Below are positions 40,857-51,012 of a stretch of DNA of 64,000 bases, one piece after another. The position numbers were made by a program, and so were the translations under genes. Source of the DNA: VFMC01 sp046331225 (lineage in GTDB: Bacteria; Actinomycetota; Acidimicrobiia; Acidimicrobiales; Ilumatobacteraceae); contig JAXLRF010000006.1 in assembly GCA_046331225.1 (NCBI GenBank), positions 310,001 through 374,000 of the forward strand, written 5' to 3'. The notes below the pieces were generated by a model that saw nothing but the letters and a program-made list of their open reading frames with translations, had not been told where the DNA came from and did no database searches. The stretch's first letter is position 1, and every line of letters starts with the position of its first letter.

Positions 40857-42164
40857 ATGGCACGCCGACCCGACCTCGCACCACACCACACCTCGCACGA
40901 CACCTCGCACGACACCTCCACCCGCACCGGCACACCCGGACCGACGCGAGCTGCGCGACCGACCGGTCGGCTCCGCGACGACCCGGCGGGGCGTCGGGCC
41001 GTCGCCGCGCTCGGGTTGTTCGAGCTCGCCGAGTACGCCGCGTGGGTGGCCGTGCTCGTGCTCGCCTACCGCCGCGGCGGGGTGATGTCGGCGGGCACGG
41101 TCAGCACCGCGCTGCTGGTGCCGGCCGCGCTGGTGGCGCCGTTCGCCGCACGCGAGCTCCGCCTGCCCGGCCTCCCCAACTCGCTCACCGCGGGCTACGC
41201 CCTGCAGGCCCTCGCGCTCACGGTCGCGACCGTGGTGCTCGCGCTCGACCTGCACACCGTGTTCGTGTACCTGGCGCTGACCGCGGTGATGGTGGCCGCG
41301 GTGTGCAGCCGTCCGGCGCACCACGAGTTCCTGGCGGGGCGCGACGCGCCGGCCGAGGTACGCGTCGCCGCCACCGTCGCGACCGGTTCGGTCACCGGTG
41401 CCGGCCACCTGCTGGGGCCGCTGGTCGCGGCCGCCACCATCGCGATCGCCGGACCCACCGCCGTGTTCGGCGTGTGCGCACTGCTGCACGCCGTGTCGGC
41501 GCTGCTCGCCAGCGCACTGCCGCCCACCGCGATGCCGCCGCACCGCAGCCGCGGTGGCGCACCCGTCGGCCACGGCCGATCGGAGCTCGCCGCCCGCAGG
41601 TCGGGCCGCTGCCTCGCACCGCTGGCGATGATCGCCCTCACCACCGTGCTGCTCGGCACCGTCGAGGCGATGGCCACCGAGGTGAGCTGGCGCAACGGCA
41701 CCGGCGGCGCCGGAACGGGCCTGCTGCTCGGCGCGGCCGGGGCAGGTCTGCTCCTCGGCGCCCAGCTGGCCGGCGTGGCGATGCGACGCGCCGACGAGCA
41801 CGCCGCGATCCGCCTGGGGGCGGTGGTGAGCGGCCTGGCGCTGCTGTGCCTCGGGCCCCGCGTCGGCACCATCGGCTCGGTGCTCGCGTTCGGTCTCGTC
41901 GGCGTGGGCCTGCAGGCGGTGACCGTCGCCTCGTGGGTGCTGCTGCACCGGGGCGCGGGTCCGGGCTGCGTCGCCCGAACCTTCGGTCTGGTCGAGAGTC
42001 AGCAGCTCGTCGGCTACGCGATCGGCGCGATGGTGGCGGGGATCGCCGTCGACCGGGTGGGTGTGTGGCCGGTGCTGGTGCCCACCGCACTGCTCCTCCC
42101 GCTGGCGGCCGTGCCGCTCGGGCGGGCCCGCTCGCTGGCGCCCGTGCACGTCGCCAGCACCTAG
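40857..42164 (+). CDS. MFS-type membrane transporter
   Basis: 435 residues. After a His/Thr/Arg-rich cytoplasmic N-terminus (about residues 1-45) there are some ten to twelve hydrophobic spans, among them YAAWVAVLVLAYRRGG, STALLVPAALVAPFAA and ALTVATVVLALDLHTVFVYLAL. The central loop is basic (HRSRGG...RRSGR), as between the two halves of MFS carriers. No substrate motif seen. It is divergent from a LuxR-type regulator and followed 10 nt later by a hotdog-like gene, probably in one operon. Confidence 0.78.
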   Translation: MARRPDLAPHHTSHDTSHDTSTRTGTPGPTRAARPTGRLRDDPAGRRAVAALGLFELAEYAAWVAVLVLAYRRGGVMSAGTVSTALLVPAALVAPFAARELRLPGLPNSLTAGYALQALALTVATVVLALDLHTVFVYLALTAVMVAAVCSRPAHHEFLAGRDAPAEVRVAATVATGSVTGAGHLLGPLVAAATIAIAGPTAVFGVCALLHAVSALLASALPPTAMPPHRSRGGAPVGHGRSELAARRSGRCLAPLAMIALTTVLLGTVEAMATEVSWRNGTGGAGTGLLLGAAGAGLLLGAQLAGVAMRRADEHAAIRLGAVVSGLALLCLGPRVGTIGSVLAFGLVGVGLQAVTVASWVLLHRGAGPGCVARTFGLVESQQLVGYAIGAMVAGIAVDRVGVWPVLVPTALLLPLAAVPLGRARSLAPVHVAST

Positions 42165-42174
42165 CGTCACGCCC

Positions 42175-43104
42175 ATGTCCGACCCGCGCTTCGCCACCCC
42201 GATCACGCTCACCGGCCCGTGGCGGTCCCCCGCCCAGATGCTCGACGAGCAGGAGTACGACGGACACGCGAGCGTGCACGACGAGGAGACCGCCGCTCGG
42301 TTGGGCCTGCGGGGCGCACCCATCGAGGGACCCACGCACTTCAGCCAGTTCGACCCGCTCGCCGTCGCCCACTGGGGCACGGCGTGGTTCGAGCACGGGT
42401 GCATCAGCTCACACTTCCTCAACATGGTGGTCGGCGGCGAGCAGGTGCAGGCATCGCTCACCACCGGCGACGACCCTCGCCTCGCCCGCATCGACGCCCG
42501 CAAGCCCGACGGCACACCGGTGCTCACCGGTACTGCGTCGGTCGGCCCCGAGCACCCCACGACCGAGCTCGAGGAGCGTCTCGCCCGTCTGCCCGACCCG
42601 GGCGAGCTGTTCATCGTCGACCGGCTGCACGTGGGCATGACGGGTCGCGACGGCGAGATTGCGGTGCTCACCCACGACGAGCACAACGGCGGGCTGTACC
42701 CCTTCTCGCTCGCGCAGAAGCTGGCCCACATCACCGAACCGCACCCGTGGTACACGCCCGAGGGAGGTGCCTCGTCACCGTGGGGCCGCGCGATCGTGCC
42801 GATCGAGATGATCAGCGTGCTCGCGATGAAGGCCCCGTCGTCGTTCCCCGTGCGCGGCCCGTCGATCGGGCTGTTCGTCGACCTCGAGATCCGGCTGCTC
42901 GACGGTCCCGTGTTCGTCGGGCACACCTACGAGGTGCGTCGGCGGATCGTCGGGCTCGGCCAGAGCAAGCGCATCGAGGGATCGTGGATCGAGACGACCC
43001 TGCACGATCCCGAACGGGGGACCGACACGGCACGGATCCTGCTCCACTCGGGGGTGTTCAAGGCGTCGTACGCCGACTACCCGGCCGACCGCCTGGCCTC
43101 CTGA
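42175..43104 (+). CDS. Hotdog-fold-like (MaoC-like) protein of unknown function
   Basis: 309 residues. GLRGAPIEGPTHFSQFDPLAVAHWG resembles the loop and helix of MaoC-like hydratases or thioesterases, and a second, similar half (ARILLHSGVFKA region) suggests a double-hotdog layout. Catalytic residues cannot be assigned with confidence. It starts 10 nt after the MFS gene, so a shared transcript is likely. No signal peptide. Confidence 0.55.
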   Translation: MSDPRFATPITLTGPWRSPAQMLDEQEYDGHASVHDEETAARLGLRGAPIEGPTHFSQFDPLAVAHWGTAWFEHGCISSHFLNMVVGGEQVQASLTTGDDPRLARIDARKPDGTPVLTGTASVGPEHPTTELEERLARLPDPGELFIVDRLHVGMTGRDGEIAVLTHDEHNGGLYPFSLAQKLAHITEPHPWYTPEGGASSPWGRAIVPIEMISVLAMKAPSSFPVRGPSIGLFVDLEIRLLDGPVFVGHTYEVRRRIVGLGQSKRIEGSWIETTLHDPERGTDTARILLHSGVFKASYADYPADRLAS

Positions 43105-43118
43105 CGGGCTGCGAGACC

Positions 43119-43142
43119 GCGCGAGACCGCGCGATCTCGCGC
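43119..43142. terminator. GC-rich hairpin before the TraR-CHAD genes
   Basis: GCGCGAGA and TCTCGCGC (43119-43126 and 43135-43142) form an 8-bp stem with an 8-nt loop, within a run of repeated GCGAGACC and GCGATC words (43111-43160). It lies just after the hotdog-like gene stop. No T-run, so termination is uncertain. Confidence 0.4.
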
Positions 43143-43214
43143 GATCGTGTGACGATCTCGCGTGCACACCGCGCGCTCCCGGAACGAGCGCGACGCGGAT
43201 GCGATGCTGTGCCC

Positions 43215-43574
43215 ATGGCCCCCGACCGCGACACGTTGCGCAGCGCGTGGCGGGACGAACGGGCGCGGCTCTGCCGTCTGGCCGACGACCTGCAGGTGCG
43301 TTTCGACGACATCGTCGCCGGTGCCGAGCTCACCTCCACCGACGACGAGCACGACCCCGAGGGCGCGACGATCGCCTACGAGCGCGCACAGGTGTGGGCG
43401 CTGCTGCAACAGGCCCGCGCCGACCTGCACTCGGTCGACGACGCCCTCGCCGGGCTCGAACTGGGCGAGCTCCCCACCTGCGCCTCGTGCCACGGCCCGA
43501 TCGCCACCGAACGACTCCTCGCGCTCCCCGGAGTGCGCACCTGCATCGACTGCGCCCGGCGACCCGTCCCGTGA
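43215..43574 (+). CDS. TraR/DksA-type zinc-finger protein
   Basis: 119 residues. A long helical hairpin (residues 5-80) precedes a four-cysteine zinc finger, CASC...CIDC, as in DksA/TraR proteins that enter the RNA polymerase secondary channel. The tip residues needed for ppGpp synergy cannot be confirmed. The stop overlaps the next gene's start (GTGA), coupling it to the CHAD protein. Confidence 0.82.
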   Translation: MAPDRDTLRSAWRDERARLCRLADDLQVRFDDIVAGAELTSTDDEHDPEGATIAYERAQVWALLQQARADLHSVDDALAGLELGELPTCASCHGPIATERLLALPGVRTCIDCARRPVP

Positions 43575-45193
43575 TCGAACCGGCCGAGACCGTCACCGCG
43601 AACGCCGTCGTCACGTTCGCCGGAGCGCAGGGCACACCCGACCGCGCCCTGCGGGTCCTGTCCGACCTCGGCTTCGAACTCGGGCCGGCGCAACCGTCGA
43701 CGCTGCTGCGGATCGACACCCACGACGGCCGTCTCGCCCACGCGGGGGCCACGCTCGACGCCCGACCGGTCTACGTGCCCGGCAACCACGACGGCGTCGA
43801 ACTACTGCCCGGCGGTGCGCTGCCCGGCAAGCCACTGGTCGTCGGACGCCTGCCGCGCCGCCACACCGATCTGCCGTCGGGCCAGCTGCGGTTCCAGATC
43901 GGCTCGCTCGTCGGCGAGCGTGCGCTGATGGTCCAGCTCGCCGTCACGTCGTCGTGCGCGCACGCGATCTGCCGCGACGCGTCGGGTGCGGCGACGGTGC
44001 GGGTCGAACTGCACACCGACGTCGAGGTGCACGACGGCAACGGCGTCGCCCGAGCCGTGCGCGGCGCCGCCTGGTGCCTGGTGATGCACCCCCTGACCGA
44101 CGCCTCGAAGCAGCCGGGCAAGGTGCGCCGACGGCTGACCGCGATCGGCCTCGAGGCCGCCGACGGCGACGTCCTCACGTGGGCGGGCGACGCGGCCGGC
44201 GTCGAACCGCCAGCGCCCGCACCGGCGCGCGCCGAGCTCGGCCGGGACGCCACGGCGGCCGACGCGTTCCGGACCGTCCTGCACCACTTGGGCGACCTCA
44301 TCGGCGACACGTGGCAGGGCACCGCCGACGACATCGACGCCGAGTTCCTGCACGAGCTGCGCATCGCGCTGCGCACCGCCCGCTCGGTGCTGCACGACGC
44401 CCAGGACGTGCTGCCCGATGGCGCGCGCGACGACGCGCTCGACCTGGCGGGGGCGCTGGCCGATCGCACCAGCGCACCGCGCGACCTCGACGTGCACCTG
44501 ATCGAGTGGGACGACCGGATCGCACCGCTCGGCGCCGCACAGCGCGTGGCGCTCGAACCGGTGCGCGAGCTGTTGCGCCGCCAACGCGACGACGCACATC
44601 GCGCGCTGTCGCAGGCCCTTGCCGACGAGGGCCGCGACGCCTGGCTCGCACGGTTCCGCGAACTCGTCGACACCCGTCGTGCCCCCGACGGCACGCGACC
44701 CGAGCTCGCGAGGCGCCGCGTCGGCAAGGTGGTCGCGCGACGGGTGCGGCGGGCGCACCGCCGTCTCGTGCACGACGGGCGTGCGGTGCACGACGACACC
44801 CCGCTCGACCATCTCCACGAGTTGCGCAAGGACGCGAAACGCCTGCGCTACCTGATCGACTCGTTCGGTTCGCTCGTCCCGTCCAAGGCACGTCGCCGCT
44901 ACGTCCGCCGCCTGAAGGTGCTCCAGGATCACCTCGGCGCGCTGCAGGACGCACAGGTGCACCACCACGAGCTGCTCGCGGTGCGCACCGCGCTGCTCGA
45001 CGGTGCCGGACCCTCCCGACGCGACTCCACCGCCGGCACCGCCGCCACCCTCGAGGCGCTCGACGTGCTCGCCGACGAGCTCGCCGGACGCATCGACGAG
45101 CTGCGCGACGGGTTCGCAGCCGTGTTCGCCGAGTTCGACCACCCGCGCACGCGCCGCGCCCTCGACGACCTGGTCGAGCGTCTCCGCCGCTGA
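43571..45193 (+). CDS. CHAD domain protein with degenerate CYTH-like N-terminus
   Basis: 540 residues. From about 225 the CHAD helical domain begins (FLHELRIALRTARSVL, later LHELRKDAKRLRYLIDSF), with conserved His and basic residues that bind polyphosphate. The N-terminal 200 residues (VLSDLGFELGPAQPSTLLRIDTHDGRL, ALMVQLAV) have a CYTH-like strand pattern but I do not see the ExExK metal motif, so triphosphatase activity is doubtful. GTG 43571 is coupled to the TraR-like gene. Confidence 0.82.
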   Translation: MIEPAETVTANAVVTFAGAQGTPDRALRVLSDLGFELGPAQPSTLLRIDTHDGRLAHAGATLDARPVYVPGNHDGVELLPGGALPGKPLVVGRLPRRHTDLPSGQLRFQIGSLVGERALMVQLAVTSSCAHAICRDASGAATVRVELHTDVEVHDGNGVARAVRGAAWCLVMHPLTDASKQPGKVRRRLTAIGLEAADGDVLTWAGDAAGVEPPAPAPARAELGRDATAADAFRTVLHHLGDLIGDTWQGTADDIDAEFLHELRIALRTARSVLHDAQDVLPDGARDDALDLAGALADRTSAPRDLDVHLIEWDDRIAPLGAAQRVALEPVRELLRRQRDDAHRALSQALADEGRDAWLARFRELVDTRRAPDGTRPELARRRVGKVVARRVRRAHRRLVHDGRAVHDDTPLDHLHELRKDAKRLRYLIDSFGSLVPSKARRRYVRRLKVLQDHLGALQDAQVHHHELLAVRTALLDGAGPSRRDSTAGTAATLEALDVLADELAGRIDELRDGFAAVFAEFDHPRTRRALDDLVERLRR

Positions 45194-45226
45194 CCTCGAC
45201 GACCCCGGACCCGATCGGCGCGGGCG

Positions 45227-45904
45227 TCAGTCGGGCAGGCCCGCCACGAACGTCCGGATCGCGTCGGCCACCACGTCGGCGTGGGTCGACTCGTGCATCG
45301 AGTGCCCGCCGCCCGCCACCAGCTGCAGCCGGCCGTTCGGGAGCTTGCGCTCGAAGTACTGACCCGACGCCTGGTACTCGGGGCGGTCCTGGTCGCCCAC
45401 CAGCACCAGCACCGGCACCGTGAGCTCGTCGATCCGGTCCATCACCAGCGAGTCGGCGTGCAGGTTGAGGTTGGTCACCTGCGGCGGCACGCCGAAGCGA
45501 TCGGCGTTGCGTCGCGACCGCTCGTTCCACGCCTCGCGCTTGGCCGGGTCGCGGAAACCGGGACCGGTGTTGAGCACCACGAGGCCCCGGTCGACGCCGG
45601 GCCGGGTGATCGCGTGGGCGAGCGACAGGTAGCCGCCGAGCGAGTGGCCCACCAGGACGGGGCGGCGATCGAGCGAGGCGAGCACCTCGTCGAGGTCGCG
45701 CAGCGCGACGTCGCGCGTGTACTCGTCGGGATCGTCGGGCACCGGCGACGCGCCGTGACCGAGCAGGTCGACCGCGACCACGTCGAAGGTGTCGCCGAGC
45801 AGCTCGCCACAGCGCTGCCACGTCGCCGCGCTCGCACCGAGACCGTGCAGGAACACCAGCGGCGCTGCACCCGCCACCCCGCTGCGCACCACGTTCCACC
45901 GCAT
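45227..45904 (-). CDS. Alpha/beta hydrolase
   Basis: 225 residues. LVFLHGLGASAATWQ forms the oxyanion region, VGHSLGGYLSLAH contains the Ser nucleophile, VGDQDRPEY the acid, and GGGHSMHES the His. The catalytic triad is complete. It starts at ATG 45904 after AGGAGGAG. It lies 61 nt downstream of a WYL regulator on the same strand. Substrate unknown. Confidence 0.87.
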   Translation of the reverse strand: MRWNVVRSGVAGAAPLVFLHGLGASAATWQRCGELLGDTFDVVAVDLLGHGASPVPDDPDEYTRDVALRDLDEVLASLDRRPVLVGHSLGGYLSLAHAITRPGVDRGLVVLNTGPGFRDPAKREAWNERSRRNADRFGVPPQVTNLNLHADSLVMDRIDELTVPVLVLVGDQDRPEYQASGQYFERKLPNGRLQLVAGGGHSMHESTHADVVADAIRTFVAGLPD

Positions 45905-45965
45905 CTGCTCGCTCCTCCTGCCGTCGGTCGGGGGACCGGCGCGGACCCGAGCTTGCCAGCTGCGC

Positions 45966-46934
45966 TCAGCCCGGGGCGGGGTCGGGATAGCGCTGCACCA
46001 ACTCGCGACCGATACGGGCCAGGTGCTCGCGCACCTCGGCCGGTTCGAGCACCTCGACGAGCGCACCCCATCCCGCGAGGTGCTGGGCGATCCGGTACGA
46101 CGACGGTCCGCCGACGATCACCTCGATCACCCCGTCGCTGGCGCTGCCCTCCACCTCGGCGAGCATCATGTCGTCACCGAACTGGGCGCGCAGGCCGTGC
46201 ACGTACGAACGCTCGATCCGCACGGTCGCCCGCATCGACAGACGGCGCTCACCGACCGTGACGACGACCTCCTGCCACGCCGAACGCAGGTCGAAGTCGT
46301 CGGGCCGCACGGCGGGTTCGTCGGTGACCTCGACATGGCGCACCCGGTTGACGCGGAACGTGCGGCGGCCCTTGTCGGTCTCGGCCACCAGGTACCAGAC
46401 GGTGCCCTTCGACACCAGGCCGAGCGGGTCGACCACGCGCTCGGTCTCGGTGCGGGTGCGGTCGACGTACCCGAGGCGCACGCGCCGCCGCTCGACCACC
46501 GCGCGCTGCAAGGCCGGCAGGTGCTCGGGGGTGGGCGCCGCAGCCTTGCCGCCCCACGCCACCGGATCGACCACCACCGCCTGCGCCGCCACCTCGGCAT
46601 CGGCACGGAAGGTCTCGGGCAGCGCGCGCAACAGCTTGCGCAGCACGCCTCGTGTGTCGGCGTCGAGCGGCAGCGATGCGCCCGCGGCCAGGAACAGGTT
46701 GCGCGCCTCGTCGGCGGTGAGCCCGGTCAGATCGGTGGTCGCGCCGCCGAGCAGCTGCCACCCACCGTTGCGGCCCGGCATCGAGTACACGGGCAGACCG
46801 GCCATGCCGAGCGCCTCGAGGTCACGACGCGCCGTCTTCTCCGAGACCTCGAGCTCCTCTGCCAGGCGACGCGCCGTGACGCGCCCGCGGGTCTGCAGGA
46901 TGAGCAAGGTGGCCACGAGGCGATCGGCTCGCAT
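45966..46934 (-). CDS. WYL-domain transcriptional regulator (YafY/DeoR type)
   Basis: 322 residues. The N-terminal helix-turn-helix is LLILQTRGRVTARRLAEELEVSEKTARRDLEAL, read as TARRLAEELEVSEKTARRDL. The WYL domain follows with RVRLGYVD and KGTVWYLVAETDKGRRTFRV. WYL proteins sense small ligands or nucleic acids; PafB/PafC belong to this family, but this gene is not in the proteasome cluster. Divergent from an ABC exporter. Confidence 0.9.
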   Translation of the reverse strand: MRADRLVATLLILQTRGRVTARRLAEELEVSEKTARRDLEALGMAGLPVYSMPGRNGGWQLLGGATTDLTGLTADEARNLFLAAGASLPLDADTRGVLRKLLRALPETFRADAEVAAQAVVVDPVAWGGKAAAPTPEHLPALQRAVVERRRVRLGYVDRTRTETERVVDPLGLVSKGTVWYLVAETDKGRRTFRVNRVRHVEVTDEPAVRPDDFDLRSAWQEVVVTVGERRLSMRATVRIERSYVHGLRAQFGDDMMLAEVEGSASDGVIEVIVGGPSSYRIAQHLAGWGALVEVLEPAEVREHLARIGRELVQRYPDPAPG

Positions 46935-46945
46935 TTTTCCATCGT

Positions 46946-46970
46946 GACATGGAACCTGGACAGGACATGG
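46946..46970. promoter_or_regulatory. Repeats in the WYL/ABC divergent gap
   Basis: GACATGG occurs twice, at 46946-46952 and 46964-46970, 18 bp apart, flanking the palindrome CCTG-GA-CAGG (46955-46964). The gap is only 63 bp, so this is probably the WYL protein's operator. A GACACT -10-like hexamer for the ABC gene lies at 46985-46990. Confidence 0.5.
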
Positions 46971-46997
46971 CCAGTTTGGTCCGCGACACTGGCCCGC

Positions 46998-47992
<995 letters not shown>

Positions 47993-47996
<4 letters not shown>

Positions 47997-48817
47997 ACAC
48001 CACCGCCGTCACCAGCATCAGCGCGTCGATCCACCAGCCGGCCCGGCCGCCGGGCGTGTGGGCCACGGCCACCACCTACGCGAGCCGCACGATCAAGCAG
48101 TTCATCCGCACCCCGCAGCTGCTCGTCGTGAGCGCACTCACGTCGATCATGTTCCTGCTGATCTTCCGCTACGTGTTCGGCGGCGCGATCGGCACCGGCT
48201 CGGTCGAGTACGTCGACTTCCTCATCCCGGCGCTCGCGTCGGTGAGCGGTCTGTTCGCGAGCGGTGCCGTCGGCGTCGCCGAGGACATGGAGAGCGGTCT
48301 GTTCGACCGGTTGCGGTCGCTACCGATCCCGCGTCCGGCCGTGCTGATCGGTCGCTCGATCGCCGACACCGCACTCAACACGTGGGGCACCGTGATCACC
48401 CTGATCGTCGGCTTCATCGTCGGGTTCCGCATCCACAACGGCGTGCCGGCCGCACTGCTCGCCCTGCTGCTCTGCATCGTGTTCGCCGCGGCCTTCAGCT
48501 GGCTGATGATCTTCATCGGCCTGGTGTCGGGCTCGGCGCAGGCCGCGCAGGGCATGTCGTTCTCGGTGTTCCCGCTGATCTTCGTGTCGAGCGCCTACGT
48601 GCCGATCGAGTCGATGCCCGGCTGGTTGCAGCCGATCGCCGAGAACCAGCCGGTCACCGCGATGGTGGGTGCCGTGCGGGCCCTCGTGCTCGGTGGCGAC
48701 ACCGAGGCGCTGCTCGGGCACACGACCTCGTGGTTCGTCGTGCGTTCGCTGCTCTGGTCGCTCCTCATCCTCGTGGTGTTCGGCGCGCTGTCGGCACGTC
48801 GCTTCGCCAAGCTCTGA
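47993..48817 (+). CDS. ABC-2 type transporter permease (DrrB-like)
   Basis: 274 residues with six membrane spans, from LLVVSALTSIMFLLIF to VVRSLLWSLLILVVFGALSARR, and the GLFDRLRSLPIPR coupling segment of ABC-2 permeases. GTG 47993 overlaps the ATPase stop, so the two form one exporter. No accessory protein follows. Confidence 0.93.
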
Positions 48818-48842
48818 CGCTCGCGGGCGGGGTGGTCGGGCG

Positions 48843-49757
48843 TCAGCGACGCCCGGCCACCAGCTGCGCGATGCGGGCGATGTGCTCGGGCTGCATCCCG
48901 CAGCATCCGCCCACCACGGTGGCACCGCGGGCGAGCCAACCCTGCACGAACTCGCCGTACGACGAGGGATCGAGGTCGTCGCGGAACGAGGCGAGCTGGG
49001 CGTTGGCCTCGCCGCCGTCGGTGTGGCTCGAGACGAACCGGTTGGCGTAGCCACCCACCCGGGCGACGTCGCCGACCAGGTCGAGCGTGGCGTCGATCGC
49101 GACGGTGATCGTCTCGGCCTGGCAGCAGTTGAACATCACGGTGCCGGCCCCGAGGTCGAGCGCGGCGCGTGCCGCATCTGCCACCGGCTCGCCCGAGCGG
49201 AGCGTCCCGGGCACCTGGTCGTCGAGGGTGTACGAGATCCACAGCTCGCGGTCGCCCTGCCCGGCACGATCGAGAGCGTCGCGCACCGCGCGCGCCTCGG
49301 CGATCGAACCCAGCGTCTCGCCCAGCCACACGTCGACGTGCGGCGCCAAGCCGTCGACGAGCGGGTCGATGATCGACGGCGCCCGTGCCGCGTCGAACAG
49401 GTCCGGGCGATACGAGCCGAACAGCGGCGGCAGCGAACCCGCCACCCGCACCCGACGGGGGCTCTCGTCGGCCGCACGGCGCGCCAGTTCACCGGACGAC
49501 GCGGCCAACTCGTGGCCCCGCGCCGCGAACCGCTCGTCGCCCAGGTGGAACGGCACCACGGCGTAGCTGTTGGTGGTGATCACCTCGGCGCCGGCGTCGA
49601 TGAAGTTGCGGTGCGCGCGCACCACCCAGTCGGGTCCGTCGAGCAGTGCGAGTGCCGACCACTCGGGCTGGCGGAACGGCGCACCGATGCGCATCAGCTC
49701 GCGACCCATGCCGCCGTCGAGGACCGTGATGGACGATGGCGACGTCATGACGGTCAT
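48843..49757 (-). CDS. Homocysteine S-methyltransferase family protein
   Basis: 304 residues, single-domain homocysteine methyltransferase (MmuM/BHMT type) making methionine from homocysteine with a methylated donor such as S-methylmethionine. TVLDGGMGRELMRIG starts the barrel; the zinc ligands are Cys in MFNCCQ and the GGCCG motif near the C-terminus. ATG 49757 overlaps the first base of an operator-like palindrome; ATG 49748, three codons on, is an alternative. Confidence 0.88.
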   Translation of the reverse strand: MTVMTSPSSITVLDGGMGRELMRIGAPFRQPEWSALALLDGPDWVVRAHRNFIDAGAEVITTNSYAVVPFHLGDERFAARGHELAASSGELARRAADESPRRVRVAGSLPPLFGSYRPDLFDAARAPSIIDPLVDGLAPHVDVWLGETLGSIAEARAVRDALDRAGQGDRELWISYTLDDQVPGTLRSGEPVADAARAALDLGAGTVMFNCCQAETITVAIDATLDLVGDVARVGGYANRFVSSHTDGGEANAQLASFRDDLDPSSYGEFVQGWLARGATVVGGCCGMQPEHIARIAQLVAGRR

Positions 49758-49774
49758 TGTTGCATGTGCAACAA
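49757..49774. promoter_or_regulatory. 18-bp palindrome at the methyltransferase start
   Basis: TTGTTGCATGTGCAACAA: 8-bp arms around TG, abutting the methyltransferase start codon. The core TTGCA-N2-TGCAA recurs at 59365-59376. A repressor bound here would block initiation. Confidence 0.55.
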
Positions 49775-49809
49775 CATGTCACGGCGCGCAGTTCATGACG
49801 ATTCGCGCG

Positions 49810-50946
49810 CTAAACCGCCTGCGGTCGGATCAGGAACTTCTGACCTGTCGCCTGCTTGGCGTACGTGCGGATCGCGTCGAGCGACAACGCCCCGGCGAGC
49901 GAGACCTCGTCGGTGTAGTGGCTCGCGAACGTGGTGGTCAGCTCGTCGACCACACGCTGACGCAGACGCAGCATGCCGGGCACGCCGAGCTTCATCAGGA
50001 ACGGTGTGAGCAGCCAACCGCCGATGCCCCACGCCATGCCGAAGCTGCGGTTGAACTCGGTGGGGCCACGATCGAGACCGCCGTAGATGTACACCTGCTT
50101 GTGCACCGACGAGCCGTAGCGGCTGTACTCGGTGGCCCTCGCGTTGATCGCCCGCTCCATGCACGTGAGGATCTGGCCGGCCAGCCGCCCGCCGCCGGTG
50201 GCGTCGAACGCCAGCGTGGCACCGGTGTCGGTGAGCGCCGCGGTGAGGTCGTCCATGAACGTCGGTGAGCTCGAGTCGCACACGTGCTCGGCACCGAGGC
50301 CGCGCAGCAGCTCGGCCTGCTCGGGACGACGCACCACGTTGACGAGCGGCACCCCGTCGGCCAGGCAGATCTTCACCAGCATCTGGCCGAGGTTGGACGC
50401 GGCCGCCGTGTGCACCAACGCGCTGTGGCCCTCCATCCGCATCGTCTCGACCATGCCGAGCGCGGTGAGCGGGTTGACGAAGCACGATGCCCCGTCGCGG
50501 GGATCGGTGCCGTCGGGCAGTTCGAGGCACGAGGTCGCCGGCACCGCCCGGTACTCGCCGTAGGTTGCCCCGCCGATCAGTGCGACGGTGCGGCCGACGA
50601 GGGCCTGTGCGGCCGGGTCGGACCCGGCGGCGACCACCACGCCCGCACCCTCGTTGCCCACCGGCATCGACTCGCCGACCCTGGCACCCAGGCCGGCCAT
50701 CACGTTGGCGGCGATCGGCGCGCGCACCACCGGGTCGTCGTCGGTGCCGACCGCGGTGGCCGCCTCGACGTCGGCCATCGCGAGCAGCAACCCGAGGTCG
50801 CTCGGGTTGATCGGCGCCGCCTCGATCCGGACCAGCACCTCGTGTGCGGCCGGCTCGGGCATCGGCACGGTGGCGAGCGACAGTTCGAGCGTGCCGTCGG
50901 CGGTGACGAGCGAGCGGAGCTGGCGCATGGTGGTGGGCAGGTTCAT
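49810..50946 (-). CDS. Zinc-less MDR (quinone oxidoreductase-like) dehydrogenase
   Basis: 378 residues, medium-chain reductase. GNEGAGVVVAAGSD and the NAD(P)-binding segment ALVHTAAASNLGQML (in place of the usual GxGxxG) identify the family; no zinc-binding Cys set is seen. The N-terminus VRIEAAPINPSDLGLLL is typical of quinone/enoyl reductases. Substrate unknown. It lies 52 nt upstream of the methyltransferase gene. Confidence 0.85.
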   Translation of the reverse strand: MNLPTTMRQLRSLVTADGTLELSLATVPMPEPAAHEVLVRIEAAPINPSDLGLLLAMADVEAATAVGTDDDPVVRAPIAANVMAGLGARVGESMPVGNEGAGVVVAAGSDPAAQALVGRTVALIGGATYGEYRAVPATSCLELPDGTDPRDGASCFVNPLTALGMVETMRMEGHSALVHTAAASNLGQMLVKICLADGVPLVNVVRRPEQAELLRGLGAEHVCDSSSPTFMDDLTAALTDTGATLAFDATGGGRLAGQILTCMERAINARATEYSRYGSSVHKQVYIYGGLDRGPTEFNRSFGMAWGIGGWLLTPFLMKLGVPGMLRLRQRVVDELTTTFASHYTDEVSLAGALSLDAIRTYAKQATGQKFLIRPQAV

Positions 50947-51012
50947 CGTGACCTCCGAAGGGACGGTGGGGCGTTCGCTGTGGCGGCGGTGTGGTGGCGG
51001 CGCGGCGGCCGG

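Noticed and set aside
38518..40935. Alternative minus-strand frame overlapping the LuxR-type regulator
   Set aside because: The Gly/Arg-rich product has no domain, while the 899-codon frame has AAA and LuxR motifs.
45966..46934. Assigning the WYL regulator as PafB or PafC
   Set aside because: It is a single gene divergent from an ABC exporter, not a pair beside pafA.
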